Assembly (NCBI GenBank): GCA_046710445.1 | Contig: JBKEHD010000013.1 | Coordinates: forward strand, 1 to 32,426 | DNA: 32,426 nucleotides | Source of the DNA: JBKEHD01 sp046710445 | GTDB lineage: Bacteria; Pseudomonadota; Alphaproteobacteria; Rickettsiales; Midichloriaceae | Reading direction: 5' to 3' | Part shown: piece after piece, positions 18,313 to 27,409 of the stretch | Position numbering within the stretch: position 1 is the stretch's first letter | Layout: each line of letters opens with the position of its first letter | Notes under the pieces: generated by a model | Told to the model about the DNA's origin: nothing | Seen by the model: the letters and a program-made list of their open reading frames with translations, nothing else | The model's database searches: none | Program-made: the position numbers and the translations under genes

Positions 18313-19698
18313 ATGGATCAAAGATTAAAAGCAAATGGTAAAAGTATATGTTCTGAATCATATAAAGCTTTAGAAGTACAATCAAACAAAAGTAAACAAG
18401 TTATAAACCCTAACAGTAATATTAGCTGGGCAGCAAAAGAGATTGCATCGGAGGCTCATAGGATAAGCTTTGATCGTAAAGGAGTTCCTACGAAAGTGCT
18501 AAAAATGAATAACGATGTATATCAAACATTCCCAGAAAAAACAATAAAAACAATGCTCTCAATTGAACCGCAAATTTTAGACATTAGCTATGGAAGTAAG
18601 GGAGATACGTTTCAAGCATATCCAGCAAGTATATATAGCAACTTTGTCCCTTTATTTTTTCCTGATACTGTGCAGTTTATAGAAGATAATTGGGATATAA
18701 TTCATCATAACTTTCCTGAGGTATCTTTTTGTGCTCCTCAGTATTTTTATTTTAACAAAAATAACAAGTCTCCTATCGAGTTACATTACTCTTATGAATA
18801 TGATGCTTCTCCAGGGCAAGACGATTGGCAGCAGATTAGCTTCCACATGTCGTTAAAAGGTGGTGATGGAAAAGCAGCATTTACAGTCTTTCATGATATG
18901 ATGCCAACTTTGACAGGGAACTTTCATTTTTATTATAAGTATATACTTGGTAAATTAAATTTAACTGATGGAGAGAAATTGCTTTTAGATTCAGCCTATA
19001 TCACTAGATATTTCCATTTATTAAGTAATGAGCAGCAAGAATCTCTCAAAACTGATGGATTCGTTCCTTTAGACACTAACATTGTGACATCATTTTTTGC
19101 AAAAGCAGAATATTGTGGAATTGAAAATCAAGAATCATTTCTTTATCAAGGTTATAATGCACCAGATTTAAAAGCTGGGGAAGCAATTTTATTTGATAAC
19201 TTTAAGCTGCACTCTTCTTATTTTAGTGATGCTTCCACAGATGAAAGATATAGTTTTGATTTGAGGTGCTATAACAATAGAGATAAAGACTTGGGATTTA
19301 AAGGCTTTATCAACGACAAAGGTAACGAAGACAGCAATTACAAAGATGTCGTTTATAAAAATTACAAAGCATTAGGATGCGTTGTCAAGATTTTTGGATA
19401 TAAAGATGCTGATGAATTTTTCTCAAAGATTTATAATGTAACATCAGAAGAAGATAAGCTAGAACTATTTCAAGGACTGGTTGGTCATCCTGGATTTAAA
19501 TTGAAAAACATGGTTAGGGATCATAAGGAGCCATTAAAAAAACATTTCGAGTTGTATGGGAATAAACTATTATCATCTGATTACAATGAAATGCCTGCTG
19601 ATGCAAAAGAGTGTTATATAGAATACTTTAATACAGTTCTTAATCAAGAAATTTTATCTGACACTGCTGCTGAGGATTTTCATCATTCTGAACTCTAA
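18313..19698 (+). CDS. Hypothetical 461-residue soluble protein, possible dioxygenase-like fold
   Basis: The start is firmly set by AAGGAG at 18301-18306, seven bases before ATG 18313, one of the best ribosome binding sites in the window. The protein is soluble, with no signal peptide or membrane segment, and rich in aromatic residues. A stretch near residues 285-320, GEAILFDNFKLHSS followed by ERYSFDLR, resembles the distal His...Arg part of double-stranded beta-helix 2-oxoglutarate/Fe(II) dioxygenases (H300, R312/R318). However, no clear proximal H-x-D/E is visible (H178 is in FHMS), so enzymatic function is not supported. The N-terminal 40 residues are polar and Ser/Lys/Asn-rich, unlike the rest. 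It is a lone gene flanked by about 190 and 260 bp of noncoding DNA. I do not recognise the family. Confidence 0.6.
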   Translation: MDQRLKANGKSICSESYKALEVQSNKSKQVINPNSNISWAAKEIASEAHRISFDRKGVPTKVLKMNNDVYQTFPEKTIKTMLSIEPQILDISYGSKGDTFQAYPASIYSNFVPLFFPDTVQFIEDNWDIIHHNFPEVSFCAPQYFYFNKNNKSPIELHYSYEYDASPGQDDWQQISFHMSLKGGDGKAAFTVFHDMMPTLTGNFHFYYKYILGKLNLTDGEKLLLDSAYITRYFHLLSNEQQESLKTDGFVPLDTNIVTSFFAKAEYCGIENQESFLYQGYNAPDLKAGEAILFDNFKLHSSYFSDASTDERYSFDLRCYNNRDKDLGFKGFINDKGNEDSNYKDVVYKNYKALGCVVKIFGYKDADEFFSKIYNVTSEEDKLELFQGLVGHPGFKLKNMVRDHKEPLKKHFELYGNKLLSSDYNEMPADAKECYIEYFNTVLNQEILSDTAAEDFHHSEL

Positions 19699-19961
19699 TC
19701 CAGAATTCGAAATATGATATTGCAGCATAGATTGGGACTTTTTTCGGCAGGGATAAAATAAGTTGCATTCAAAAGGAAGTGTAATTAGATAGTGATGGGT
19801 ATTATCCAATATTAATAAAAAAAGAGTGATGGTGAATCGATACAAGGTATGATTTAGGGCGTTATAGAGAAATAGAGCTGTGCAGTTTTAGGTCATATTT
19901 GTCTATGATCGTTTCATCAGAAAAATCGGTTCTGTTGCAGAAGTTGAAAAAGAAGGAGAAT
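19699..19961. other. Noncoding gap between the orphan gene and the sensor kinase gene
   Basis: There is no convincing gene on either strand, since reading frames are broken every few dozen codons. It contains GGTTCTGTTGCA (19928-19939), which resembles the terminal inverted repeat of IS6-family elements. A related AGTTCTGTCGCA at 18151-18162 lies on the other side of the 461-residue gene, in the same orientation. No transposase remnant could be identified. Confidence 0.3.
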
Positions 19962-22601
19962 TTAACTAACAACAAAACTAATAATAAACTCCGTACCTTC
20001 ACCCCTAATGCTTTTGCATTCAATGTTACCACCCATTTTGAGCATAGCCTGTTTGCAGAAGTTTAGACCTATGCCATTACCTCCTGTTGTTGTATATTTC
20101 TGAAAAAGATTTGCAAGAACTTCTTCATCCATTCCACAACCATTATCTTTAACATGCAATTTGTTATCTTTAATGAATATTTCTATTTTTGCTTCATACC
20201 CTGCGTATTTAATGGCATTTTTTAGTAAATTGAATATCACATGGCGTAATAATGTGTTTGAACCTACAAAAGTAAAATCCTTTTTTTGGTTATCTTTATC
20301 CAAGAAGAACACCCTCCCCCTCTGCTCTTCATTCATAAAATATTTATCAAGAGCATCACCAACAGATTTTATAATTGAATACTGCCCCCAATCTTTAGGT
20401 TTTGTACTATCTCTTGTGCTACTAAGCATCACATCCACATCCTGCATCGCCTGTTTATTGCATTCTTTCAGCTTTTTAATATGCTTTTCTATATTTTTAT
20501 AATCCTTATCTTTTAAAGATTGTTCTATTAATTCCATACTCATCAAGTTAACACTAAGTGGCGACATAACGTCATGCGCTATTGATCTGCCTAATATCTC
20601 TAGTGTTTTTTGTTTTATCTTTTCTTCTCTAAATTTATGATAAATTATATAAACAACTATTACAGACAATAATACTGTAGAGTATATGGCAAATAATTCT
20701 TGTTTATACAATATTATCGTAGCATCTATAGATAAATTATATCCTACATGTGCAATGATTGCTGCCAACACTCCCGACACCCCTAATATCCAAGCGTAAT
20801 ACAAATTTGCAAATAAAAATAATGCAATGATTGAAACAAACCAATTAACACCCCACATCATGCCATATCCACTAGTGATAAATAAATACGTTGAGAAAAA
20901 CGGTAATACCAAAAATAAGGTGGTATTCCACAAAATATTTGGATTTTTTGCATAATACATCTCATGAAATATCAAAAGCAATGCAAAAAATACTGCAATA
21001 TATCTGGAATAATGCACTACAACATTTACGAAATCACCAGAAATATTATACCCCAGTATCAATATTGGAATATTAAGTGCCATGATAAATAAGGCAAATA
21101 TATAATACAACGATTTGCTGCTTTCAACCCTTTTTTTGATAGAGACAAATTTCTCTATTGATTGTTTAATTCTTTGACTCAATGTTGCCTTATATACTTT
21201 ATATGAGGGCTTCTCTATCTTAATTATCCCCATTTTCACCTGCAAATAATGCGCCGAAAAGAATCCTATTGCGTTACCTAACACTCCTGCAACAAGGCTT
21301 GTTATACTAAATTCTCCTGCTGATAATTTTGCTAAATAAGTAAAAATAATCCCTACTAAAACACCAATCAGAAATGATATATAATTTGTTCTGAATTTAA
21401 AAAACCCCATAGTAAAAGGGAGCAAAATAGTTGTATAAAAAAAAGCCTCAATAAGTATTATTAACTTAAAAATCTCTTTGCTTTCAAGCGAAATCAGTAC
21501 AGCAAGACCAGCGCATACACAAGTTGCAATTCGTGCAATAAAAAGCTCTTGCCTTTCATTCATCCCAGGACAGATTTTCTTAATAACATCATGTGAAACT
21601 ATAACACTCAATGAATCAAGCCAAGAATCTGCTGTAGACATTATCACCGCAAGCATCCCAGCCACCATAATCCCAAGGAATACTGGAGATAATGTGCCAA
21701 TAAAAGTATAAAGAGCTAATTTACCTTCTATATTCGGAAAAATAGTTTTGATAGAAAATCCTAAAACAAAAACAATAAAAGCAAAAAAGAATGAAAGCAC
21801 CATGAGTATATTGAATGAATTCATCAATTGTTTCTTTCCACTTGCCATCAAAAGTCTTTGTATATAAGGGGCACTAACAGCAGGCATAACCACTAAAAAA
21901 GCATATGATGCGAATAATATGGTGGAATCAGAGTTACCGAATATTTCCAAATGAGTTTGTGGTAAAGATTTGATGATATTCTCGTATCCATTTGCATTAA
22001 AGTATGCAATACCACAAGCTATTGGAAGTGCTATAAAAAATACTAAAAATTGAAAAACATCAGTCATAGCAACTGCACGGACACCGCCAAAAAGAGAATA
22101 AAGCGTTACTATCCCCATACCTATAAAAACACCAGTCACATATTCAAACGCAAAAAAATAATTAAATAAATATCCAATTGCAGTTACAGATACAGATATA
22201 AATCCAATAGATGTACTTATCAAAATAAAATTGCTTATATGACGTCCGTAATTTCCATATAGCTTTCCCATGATTTCACTCATAGAAATGCAACCTTTAA
22301 ATTGTCCTATATTTTTTGCATATATGTTTTTTACTAATAACCAGTTGAATGGCACGAAAAATAAAGCCAATCCATAAAGTAATCCAGAGCTGTGAATTGC
22401 TTCTACATCACCTATAGTTGCTCTTGCATTAATGAAAGTAGCAAATATAGTGGATACAATTACGAATGTGGGTAAGTTGCCACTTCCTATAGCATAATCT
22501 TTAATGCTTTTGATTTTAGTGCTTTTATAAAGCCCGATTACGAGACAAAGAAGAAGATAGATCCCAACTATAGACACGTCAATAACATGTAATTTTCCCA
22601 T
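19962..22601 (-). CDS. Sodium:solute symporter-like membrane sensor histidine kinase
   Basis: An 879-residue fusion. Residues about 1-480 form a sodium:solute symporter (SSS) domain with about 12-13 hydrophobic helices, including GLYKSTKIKSIKDYAIG after the first helix and AGMLAVIMSTADSWLDS, an SSS signature. Residues about 500-655 form a second block of about six helices resembling membrane receptor domains of quorum-sensing-type kinases. The cytoplasmic kinase follows: H box IAHDVMSPLS with H676, N box NLLKNAIKYA near 791, DNGCGMD near 819, and GNGIGLNFC. No receiver domain is present, so a separate response regulator is expected. Known analogues of the first fusion are CbrA-type kinases. 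AGGGAGG about 8 bases before ATG 22601 is a strong ribosome binding site. The ligand is unknown; it is likely an inner-membrane nutrient or signal sensor. Confidence 0.88.
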   Translation of the reverse strand: MGKLHVIDVSIVGIYLLLCLVIGLYKSTKIKSIKDYAIGSGNLPTFVIVSTIFATFINARATIGDVEAIHSSGLLYGLALFFVPFNWLLVKNIYAKNIGQFKGCISMSEIMGKLYGNYGRHISNFILISTSIGFISVSVTAIGYLFNYFFAFEYVTGVFIGMGIVTLYSLFGGVRAVAMTDVFQFLVFFIALPIACGIAYFNANGYENIIKSLPQTHLEIFGNSDSTILFASYAFLVVMPAVSAPYIQRLLMASGKKQLMNSFNILMVLSFFFAFIVFVLGFSIKTIFPNIEGKLALYTFIGTLSPVFLGIMVAGMLAVIMSTADSWLDSLSVIVSHDVIKKICPGMNERQELFIARIATCVCAGLAVLISLESKEIFKLIILIEAFFYTTILLPFTMGFFKFRTNYISFLIGVLVGIIFTYLAKLSAGEFSITSLVAGVLGNAIGFFSAHYLQVKMGIIKIEKPSYKVYKATLSQRIKQSIEKFVSIKKRVESSKSLYYIFALFIMALNIPILILGYNISGDFVNVVVHYSRYIAVFFALLLIFHEMYYAKNPNILWNTTLFLVLPFFSTYLFITSGYGMMWGVNWFVSIIALFLFANLYYAWILGVSGVLAAIIAHVGYNLSIDATIILYKQELFAIYSTVLLSVIVVYIIYHKFREEKIKQKTLEILGRSIAHDVMSPLSVNLMSMELIEQSLKDKDYKNIEKHIKKLKECNKQAMQDVDVMLSSTRDSTKPKDWGQYSIIKSVGDALDKYFMNEEQRGRVFFLDKDNQKKDFTFVGSNTLLRHVIFNLLKNAIKYAGYEAKIEIFIKDNKLHVKDNGCGMDEEVLANLFQKYTTTGGNGIGLNFCKQAMLKMGGNIECKSIRGEGTEFIISFVVS

Positions 22602-22746
22602 ATTTTAGCCTCCCTAGCTATATTTATGTAGTCATTACTTAAATGTATTAATTCATATTTTTTGTTTTTTCAAGTTTTTTTTCAATAATCTGAAAAATAT
22701 ATATTTAATAAATAGGAGAGAGAACTCCAATTGTAACTATGTTTTA

Positions 22747-23592
22747 TTATATTAGACGGTATGATTTAGGATTATCGAATATCTTTTTTAAAATAGCGTT
22801 GTTTAATTTATGACTTGATTTATGAGCCTTTATTTCTCCAATTATTTTGAATCCAGACATATATAAATCTCCCATGCAATCAAGTATTTTATGCTTCACA
22901 AATTCATTTTTATCCCTCAATCCTTCCGGATTAATAATACCATCATTATTCAAAGCTATAGTATTACTCAATGATGCTCCTTTAGCTAATCCCATTTTTT
23001 GTAACTCGATAAGTTGACTTGTAAAACCAAAAGTTCTCGCTTCACTTATATCTTTTTCAAAATCATGAATACCATTATATCTAAAATGTTGATTACCTAT
23101 AGATTTATGCTCAAATTCAATATCAAAATCTAATGAAAATTTTTCCGCATTATTAATAACTATTTTTTTATCTCCATCGGTAACTTCAATTTTATCCAAT
23201 ATTTTAAGATATCTTTTTTTATATGATTGTGTTTTTATTCCCACTTTATGTAGTAATTTCATAAATTCCTTTGAGCTACCATCCATAGCTGGTATTTCAG
23301 GGCCTTTAACTTCAATCAAAATATTGTCTATTTCTGCACCCCATAAAGCAGCCATAAAATGTTCAACAGTCTTTATTGATACACCATTAGAATTTGCTAT
23401 TTCCGTGCATAATGTAGAATCGCTTACGTTATAATACTTAGCTTCTATAAGATTATCAGATGCAATATCAATACGCTTAAAAACAATACCTGAATTACAC
23501 TCAAGAGGAGATATTTTCATTTCTATATTCTCCCCCGTATGTAAACCTATCCCAGAAATAAAACCACTCTTAGATATTGTTTTTTGAAACAT
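22747..23592 (-). CDS. lpxC: UDP-3-O-acyl-N-acetylglucosamine deacetylase LpxC
   Basis: A 281-residue zinc amidase performing the first committed step of lipid A synthesis. Zinc ligands are in place: H78 in KTVEHFMAAL, and H234 and D238 in VKHKILDCMGDL. The catalytic His in KSSHKLNN (H261) aligns with the family KSGHALNN. The N-terminus QKTISKSGFISGIGLHTG is typical. The protein is slightly short compared with the usual 300-305 residues because the C-terminal tail is trimmed, but no catalytic segment is missing. It shows that this organism makes lipid A, unlike Anaplasmataceae. It lies 69 bp downstream of cca on the same strand. Confidence 0.97.
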   Translation of the reverse strand: MFQKTISKSGFISGIGLHTGENIEMKISPLECNSGIVFKRIDIASDNLIEAKYYNVSDSTLCTEIANSNGVSIKTVEHFMAALWGAEIDNILIEVKGPEIPAMDGSSKEFMKLLHKVGIKTQSYKKRYLKILDKIEVTDGDKKIVINNAEKFSLDFDIEFEHKSIGNQHFRYNGIHDFEKDISEARTFGFTSQLIELQKMGLAKGASLSNTIALNNDGIINPEGLRDKNEFVKHKILDCMGDLYMSGFKIIGEIKAHKSSHKLNNAILKKIFDNPKSYRLI

Positions 23593-23609
23593 TTTAATTT
23601 GTTAACTCA

Positions 23610-23633
23610 ATCCTTTATTATAATATAAAGGAT
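23610..23633. repeat. 9-bp inverted repeat in the lpxC leader
   Basis: ATCCTTTAT (23610-23618) and ATAAAGGAT (23625-23633) form a perfect 9-bp stem around a 6-base loop, 18 bp upstream of the lpxC start. No T-run follows it on the lpxC strand, so it is not a standard terminator. The loop region also contains TATAAT-like sequence on either strand. It could be a leader hairpin, an operator or a chance AT-rich palindrome. Confidence 0.4.
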
Positions 23634-23661
23634 AAAAACATTTTAGTTAATTGAAAAAATA

Positions 23662-24858
23662 TTACAGATTGTTGCGAGATACAGGTGGAATGTTTTTTAA
23701 AATATCTTCTTTATTTAAGCTGTTATGCTTTTGATGCCACTCACTCTTTGCTTTTTTTAACATAATACCAATATCTCTTCCTTCATATCCAATATTTTTC
23801 AAATCATTACCTTTCACTGGAAACTTTTTGCAAATACTTTCTTTAATAATTTTTATATCATCATCATTTTTTATTATCTTATGTAACAATAGAAACTTCT
23901 TATACGACTCCTCTCCACAATCATGATAATGCTGATAAAAATCCTGATAAGTTATATTTTCATAATCATAATTTATAATATTTTTTAGCATTATAAATTC
24001 TTTTTTAGATAATAAAATGTCCTTTTTTAGCTTATTCAAACATTCTAAATTCGGTGAATCTGATAATATTATAAAGATAGCTAAATTAATTATATTATCT
24101 CTTTGGAAGTTTATGTTTTGTAATTTATTCTCACTCAATGACAAAGATATAATCCCAAAATATTTTAGTAAATTTAATTTTATTAATAACAAAATTACAT
24201 CTTTAAAATATTCACCAGTGAACAATTTGAAAATCTCACATTTTATCCTTTCTTTTGAGATATGTACTAATTTCGAGGCATTTTTAATTGCAGCTAAATA
24301 ACTTTGTTGATCAATGTTATCTGTGCCAAAATATGATAAAAACCTGAAATATCGCAGGATTCTCAAATAATCTTCTTGAATTCTACTCTCTGGATCCCCA
24401 ATAAATTTTACTATTTTATTTTTTAAATCCGAAATCCCATTATGATAATCATAAATCACCCCACTCATATCCATGTAAATACCGTTTATCGTAAAATCTC
24501 TTCTTGAAGCATCTATCTCCCAGTTTTTTGTAAATTTTACATCAGCATGTCTACCAAAACATTTTATATCTTCTCTTAAAGTAGTAATCTCAAAGGACTC
24601 TTGATTTATAACTACCAAAACAGTCCCATGCTCTATACCAACGGGTACAGTTTTGTGCTTTTTATTTTTAAATTCTTCAAAAATCTCTTCAGGCAATATA
24701 TCAGTTGCTATATCAAAATCTTTAGGAGTTTTTCCTAACAAATGATCTCTGACACAACCTCCAACCAACCGACATTCACCCTTAGCAGAATGTATTGTAT
24801 CAAATACGGTTTGTAGTTCTTTAGTAAATATTAGATTTCTATTATTAACTTGCTTCAT
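23662..24858 (-). CDS. cca: CCA tRNA nucleotidyltransferase / poly(A) polymerase family protein
   Basis: A 398-residue class II nucleotidyltransferase. The head has LVGGCVRDHLLGKTPKDFDIATD with the catalytic D47-x-D49 pair. It is followed by RRDFTINGIYMD, the ERIQEDYLRILRYFRF block (here SRIQEDYLRILRYFRFLSYF), and a helical C-terminal body. It repairs or adds the CCA ends of tRNAs in the cytoplasm. The family cannot be split from poly(A) polymerase by these motifs alone, but length and alphaproteobacterial context favour CCA addition. Its ATG overlaps the feoB stop (ATGA, 24855-24858), implying translation coupled to the iron operon. The one tRNA in the window already encodes its CCA end, so here the enzyme would serve repair. 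Confidence 0.9.
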   Translation of the reverse strand: MKQVNNRNLIFTKELQTVFDTIHSAKGECRLVGGCVRDHLLGKTPKDFDIATDILPEEIFEEFKNKKHKTVPVGIEHGTVLVVINQESFEITTLREDIKCFGRHADVKFTKNWEIDASRRDFTINGIYMDMSGVIYDYHNGISDLKNKIVKFIGDPESRIQEDYLRILRYFRFLSYFGTDNIDQQSYLAAIKNASKLVHISKERIKCEIFKLFTGEYFKDVILLLIKLNLLKYFGIISLSLSENKLQNINFQRDNIINLAIFIILSDSPNLECLNKLKKDILLSKKEFIMLKNIINYDYENITYQDFYQHYHDCGEESYKKFLLLHKIIKNDDDIKIIKESICKKFPVKGNDLKNIGYEGRDIGIMLKKAKSEWHQKHNSLNKEDILKNIPPVSRNNL

Positions 24859-27107
24859 GAAAGGAGGTTATATCTTGAAAATTTTCTCAAAGCAAAAGCT
24901 AAAGTTATAAACAATAAAATTCCTAAAAATAAATACCCTATATTTATTTCCCCAAAAACAAAGAAATTTGAAACTTGAAAAAAGATAGTAGAAATTGCAT
25001 AAGCTGATCCTGTAGACCATATCGCAGAAATAATAGCCCATTTTACACCTATCTCATTTGATATTGCCCCAAATACTGCAACACATGGGAAATATAACAA
25101 AACAAAAATCATGTATGACAAAACACTTAAATCATTATCAAAATTTCCCTTAATGTTTTTCAACACATGATTATCAACAGAATTTTCATGATAAAAATCA
25201 TTATAATTTTCAGGAACGATCTGAAATCCTGAGAGATTTTTTATCAATTCATAAAATTCTATAGGTATATTCAAAATAGCTCTTTTATATTTATCAATTA
25301 TGTTTCTATTTTTTATTTCATTCGTATTATTTTCAGAATATAGTGAAACCAAAGTCCCGATAACCACTTCTTTAGCAAAAATACCTGTTATAAGACTCAC
25401 ACCTGCTGGCCAATTTTCTTTCTTTAATCCAATGGGTTCAAATATCACAACTATCTTTTTTCCAACAATATTTATTATACTTTCCCTCTCTTGTATATCC
25501 GCACTATTACCCGTTGGTATTTTAATGCTATTTATCATATGTAAAAGAAAAAATACTACAATAATCGTTTTACCAGCACCAAACGCAAATGATTTACTTC
25601 TTAAATAACTACTTAGAAATATCGTCTTGAATTTGGGCATCTTATAATTCGGTAACTCTATAATGTTATTACATGTTAAATCACGATCATCTTCTTTATT
25701 TTTTAAAATTAACCCAGTAATAATAGCCATTACTATTCCCAAGAGATATAAGAAGAATATAATATTATGTGTGTTATTAGGAAAAAAAACAAAACAAAAT
25801 AGCGTGTACACCGCCAATCTAGCAGAGCAAGATACGAATGGCGAAATTAATATTGTATTAATACGATCTAAATTATCTTTCAATATACGAGTTGATGATA
25901 TTGAAGGCACATTACATCCCAACCCAACTATCAATGGAAAAAAAGATTGCGCTGGTAATTTTAAAGCTCTAAGCAACCTATTGGAAATCAATGCAGCCCT
26001 TGGCATATATCCAGAATCCTCTAAGAATGATAAAACAAAATACATTGAAAATATTATAGGTATAAAAGAAAACACTATCTGTATCCCCATTCCCAAACCT
26101 TCTATAACTAATAAGATAAACTCATTATTAAAAACTTTTCCCAATAATAATATTGGTATATCTACAAATGTAGCTTCTCCAAATAAATTAAACGAATATT
26201 GAAAAATACCTCCCATTTTCAAAGCAAATAAAAATATGAAATAAATCACAATCATCAAGATGGGTATACCTAAATACCTATTAATAATTATATTATCTAA
26301 TTTATCAGAAAAACAACTTCTCAAATCATCTTCTGTCTTAACAACCTTATCATAAATATCTTTAATCAATTTATGGCGAGTATTTACAAATACAAAATCC
26401 AAATTATCACCAGATTCTCCAATGATTTTATTATTAATATTTTTTATATAATTTTGAATTTCAACACTATGATTTTTAGACTCCCCCTCCATAATTGATA
26501 TAATATTTTCACAAGATTGCTCATCTTTTTTTAATAATCGCAATATTTCATGATAAAATTTTTGGATCAACTCAGGATACAAAGAAAATATGTCTGTTTT
26601 TATATCATGTTTATTAACGATGAATTTTTTTAACTTAATTACATCTCTACTTTTTTTTGCGGATATTTTTATAATTGGTATTTTAAGAATTTTAGATAAT
26701 GATTCAGAATCAACATGTATCCCCCCTTTTTTAGCATTATCATCCATATTTAATACTAGAATAACAGGTATATTCCTTTCTAAAAGTTGTAAAGTTAAAT
26801 ACAAACTACGTGCTAAATTCGTGCTATCTACAATATTAATTATATAATCAAACTCATTAGCATTGATATAATCTATAGCTATTTTTTGATCTAAAGTTTT
26901 TTTTTCTGCGATACCTAAAGAATATAATCCAGGCAAATCAATTACCTCAACCTTTATCTCATCGTTATGAATAAATTCACCAACTTTCTTCTCAACCGTA
27001 ACACCAGGCCAATTTCCAGTTTTTTGATTCAGTCCTGTCAACTCATTAAAAATTGTTGATTTCCCAGAGTTAGGGTTTCCAATAAAACCAATTTTTAAAC
27101 GATTCAT
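24855..27107 (-). CDS. feoB: Ferrous iron transport protein B (FeoB), GTP-gated Fe(II) transporter
   Basis: A 750-residue FeoB. The N-terminal G domain has P-loop GNPNSGKST (10-18), a G2 Thr in the GNWPGVTVEKK switch, G3 DLPG (57-60), G4 NMDD (120-123) and a G5-like ISAKK. The rest is the helical FeoB spacer and about ten membrane helices containing the paired Gate motifs (GLGCNVPSISSTRIL and FAKEVVIGTL). It imports Fe(II) across the inner membrane. feoA lies 2 bp upstream and cca overlaps downstream, so feoA-feoB-cca form one transcription unit, possibly running into lpxC. It is probably repressed under iron sufficiency through the Fur-like box before feoA. Confidence 0.97.
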   Translation of the reverse strand: MNRLKIGFIGNPNSGKSTIFNELTGLNQKTGNWPGVTVEKKVGEFIHNDEIKVEVIDLPGLYSLGIAEKKTLDQKIAIDYINANEFDYIINIVDSTNLARSLYLTLQLLERNIPVILVLNMDDNAKKGGIHVDSESLSKILKIPIIKISAKKSRDVIKLKKFIVNKHDIKTDIFSLYPELIQKFYHEILRLLKKDEQSCENIISIMEGESKNHSVEIQNYIKNINNKIIGESGDNLDFVFVNTRHKLIKDIYDKVVKTEDDLRSCFSDKLDNIIINRYLGIPILMIVIYFIFLFALKMGGIFQYSFNLFGEATFVDIPILLLGKVFNNEFILLVIEGLGMGIQIVFSFIPIIFSMYFVLSFLEDSGYMPRAALISNRLLRALKLPAQSFFPLIVGLGCNVPSISSTRILKDNLDRINTILISPFVSCSARLAVYTLFCFVFFPNNTHNIIFFLYLLGIVMAIITGLILKNKEDDRDLTCNNIIELPNYKMPKFKTIFLSSYLRSKSFAFGAGKTIIVVFFLLHMINSIKIPTGNSADIQERESIINIVGKKIVVIFEPIGLKKENWPAGVSLITGIFAKEVVIGTLVSLYSENNTNEIKNRNIIDKYKRAILNIPIEFYELIKNLSGFQIVPENYNDFYHENSVDNHVLKNIKGNFDNDLSVLSYMIFVLLYFPCVAVFGAISNEIGVKWAIISAIWSTGSAYAISTIFFQVSNFFVFGEINIGYLFLGILLFITLAFALRKFSRYNLLS

Positions 27108-27109
27108 AT

Positions 27110-27337
27110 TTAATCTGCTATAGAAGATACTGTTAATTTTTTTGCAAGATTTGTATCAAGAGCATATTTATTACCATTACATTTGATAATAAATGATCCA
27201 AATAAATTTCTTTGCATAATATACATTTTGATTTTTGGTAAAATACCAAGTTCCATCATTTTGAATATCTCAGCTCCATTAAGAGCATATTTTGATATAA
27301 AAAAAAACTTTCCTTTTTTCAATTTTGTTAAGTTCAT
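27110..27337 (-). CDS. feoA: Ferrous iron transport accessory protein FeoA
   Basis: A 75-residue SH3-like FeoA, a small cytoplasmic partner of FeoB. It shows the LTKLKKGKFFFISK start, a central MELGILPKIKMYIMQRN (the family has 'LGl.pG..v.v') and the closing strand CNGNKYALDTNLAKKLTV. The length is typical (about 75-85). It is the first gene of the feo unit, starting 16 bp downstream of the Fur-like box on the transcribed strand. Confidence 0.93.
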   Translation of the reverse strand: MNLTKLKKGKFFFISKYALNGAEIFKMMELGILPKIKMYIMQRNLFGSFIIKCNGNKYALDTNLAKKLTVSSIAD

Positions 27338-27352
27338 AATTCTAAATGCAAT

Positions 27353-27367
27353 TGATAATCATTCTCA
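27353..27367 (-). promoter_or_regulatory. Fur-box-like operator of feoAB
   Basis: On the plus strand this reads TGATAATCATTCTCA, one base from the perfect palindromic Fur core TGATAATCATTATCA. It overlaps the transcription start predicted from the promoter at 27373-27401, and lies 16 bp before the feoA ATG, a position where a bound repressor would block initiation. The bound protein is inferred; many alphaproteobacteria use RirA, Irr or Mur instead of classical Fur. Confidence 0.7.
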
Positions 27368-27372
27368 TTTAG

Positions 27373-27401
27373 ATGATATAAAATATCATAACATTTGTCA
27401 A
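27373..27401 (-). promoter_or_regulatory. Sigma-70 promoter of feoA-feoB(-cca)
   Basis: On the minus strand TTGACA (27401-27396) is separated by exactly 17 bp from TATCAT (27378-27373). The -35 is perfect and the -10 differs by one base from consensus. The predicted start is near 27366, inside the Fur-like box. Confidence 0.75.
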
Positions 27402-27409
27402 TACACAAT

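Noticed and set aside
22640..22660. TTAA-N5-TTAA upstream of the sensor kinase gene as a CtrA site
   Set aside because: The spacing is 5, not 7, bases; in such AT-rich DNA paired TTAA are common.
22712..22730. GGAG...CTCC inverted repeat between lpxC and the sensor kinase gene
   Set aside because: Only 4 bp of pairing and no T-run; not distinguishable from chance.
24017..26202. Open frames on the plus strand within cca and feoB (24017-24301, 25663-26202)
   Set aside because: They lie antisense to clearly conserved genes, have no ribosome binding sites and low-complexity composition typical of shadow frames.
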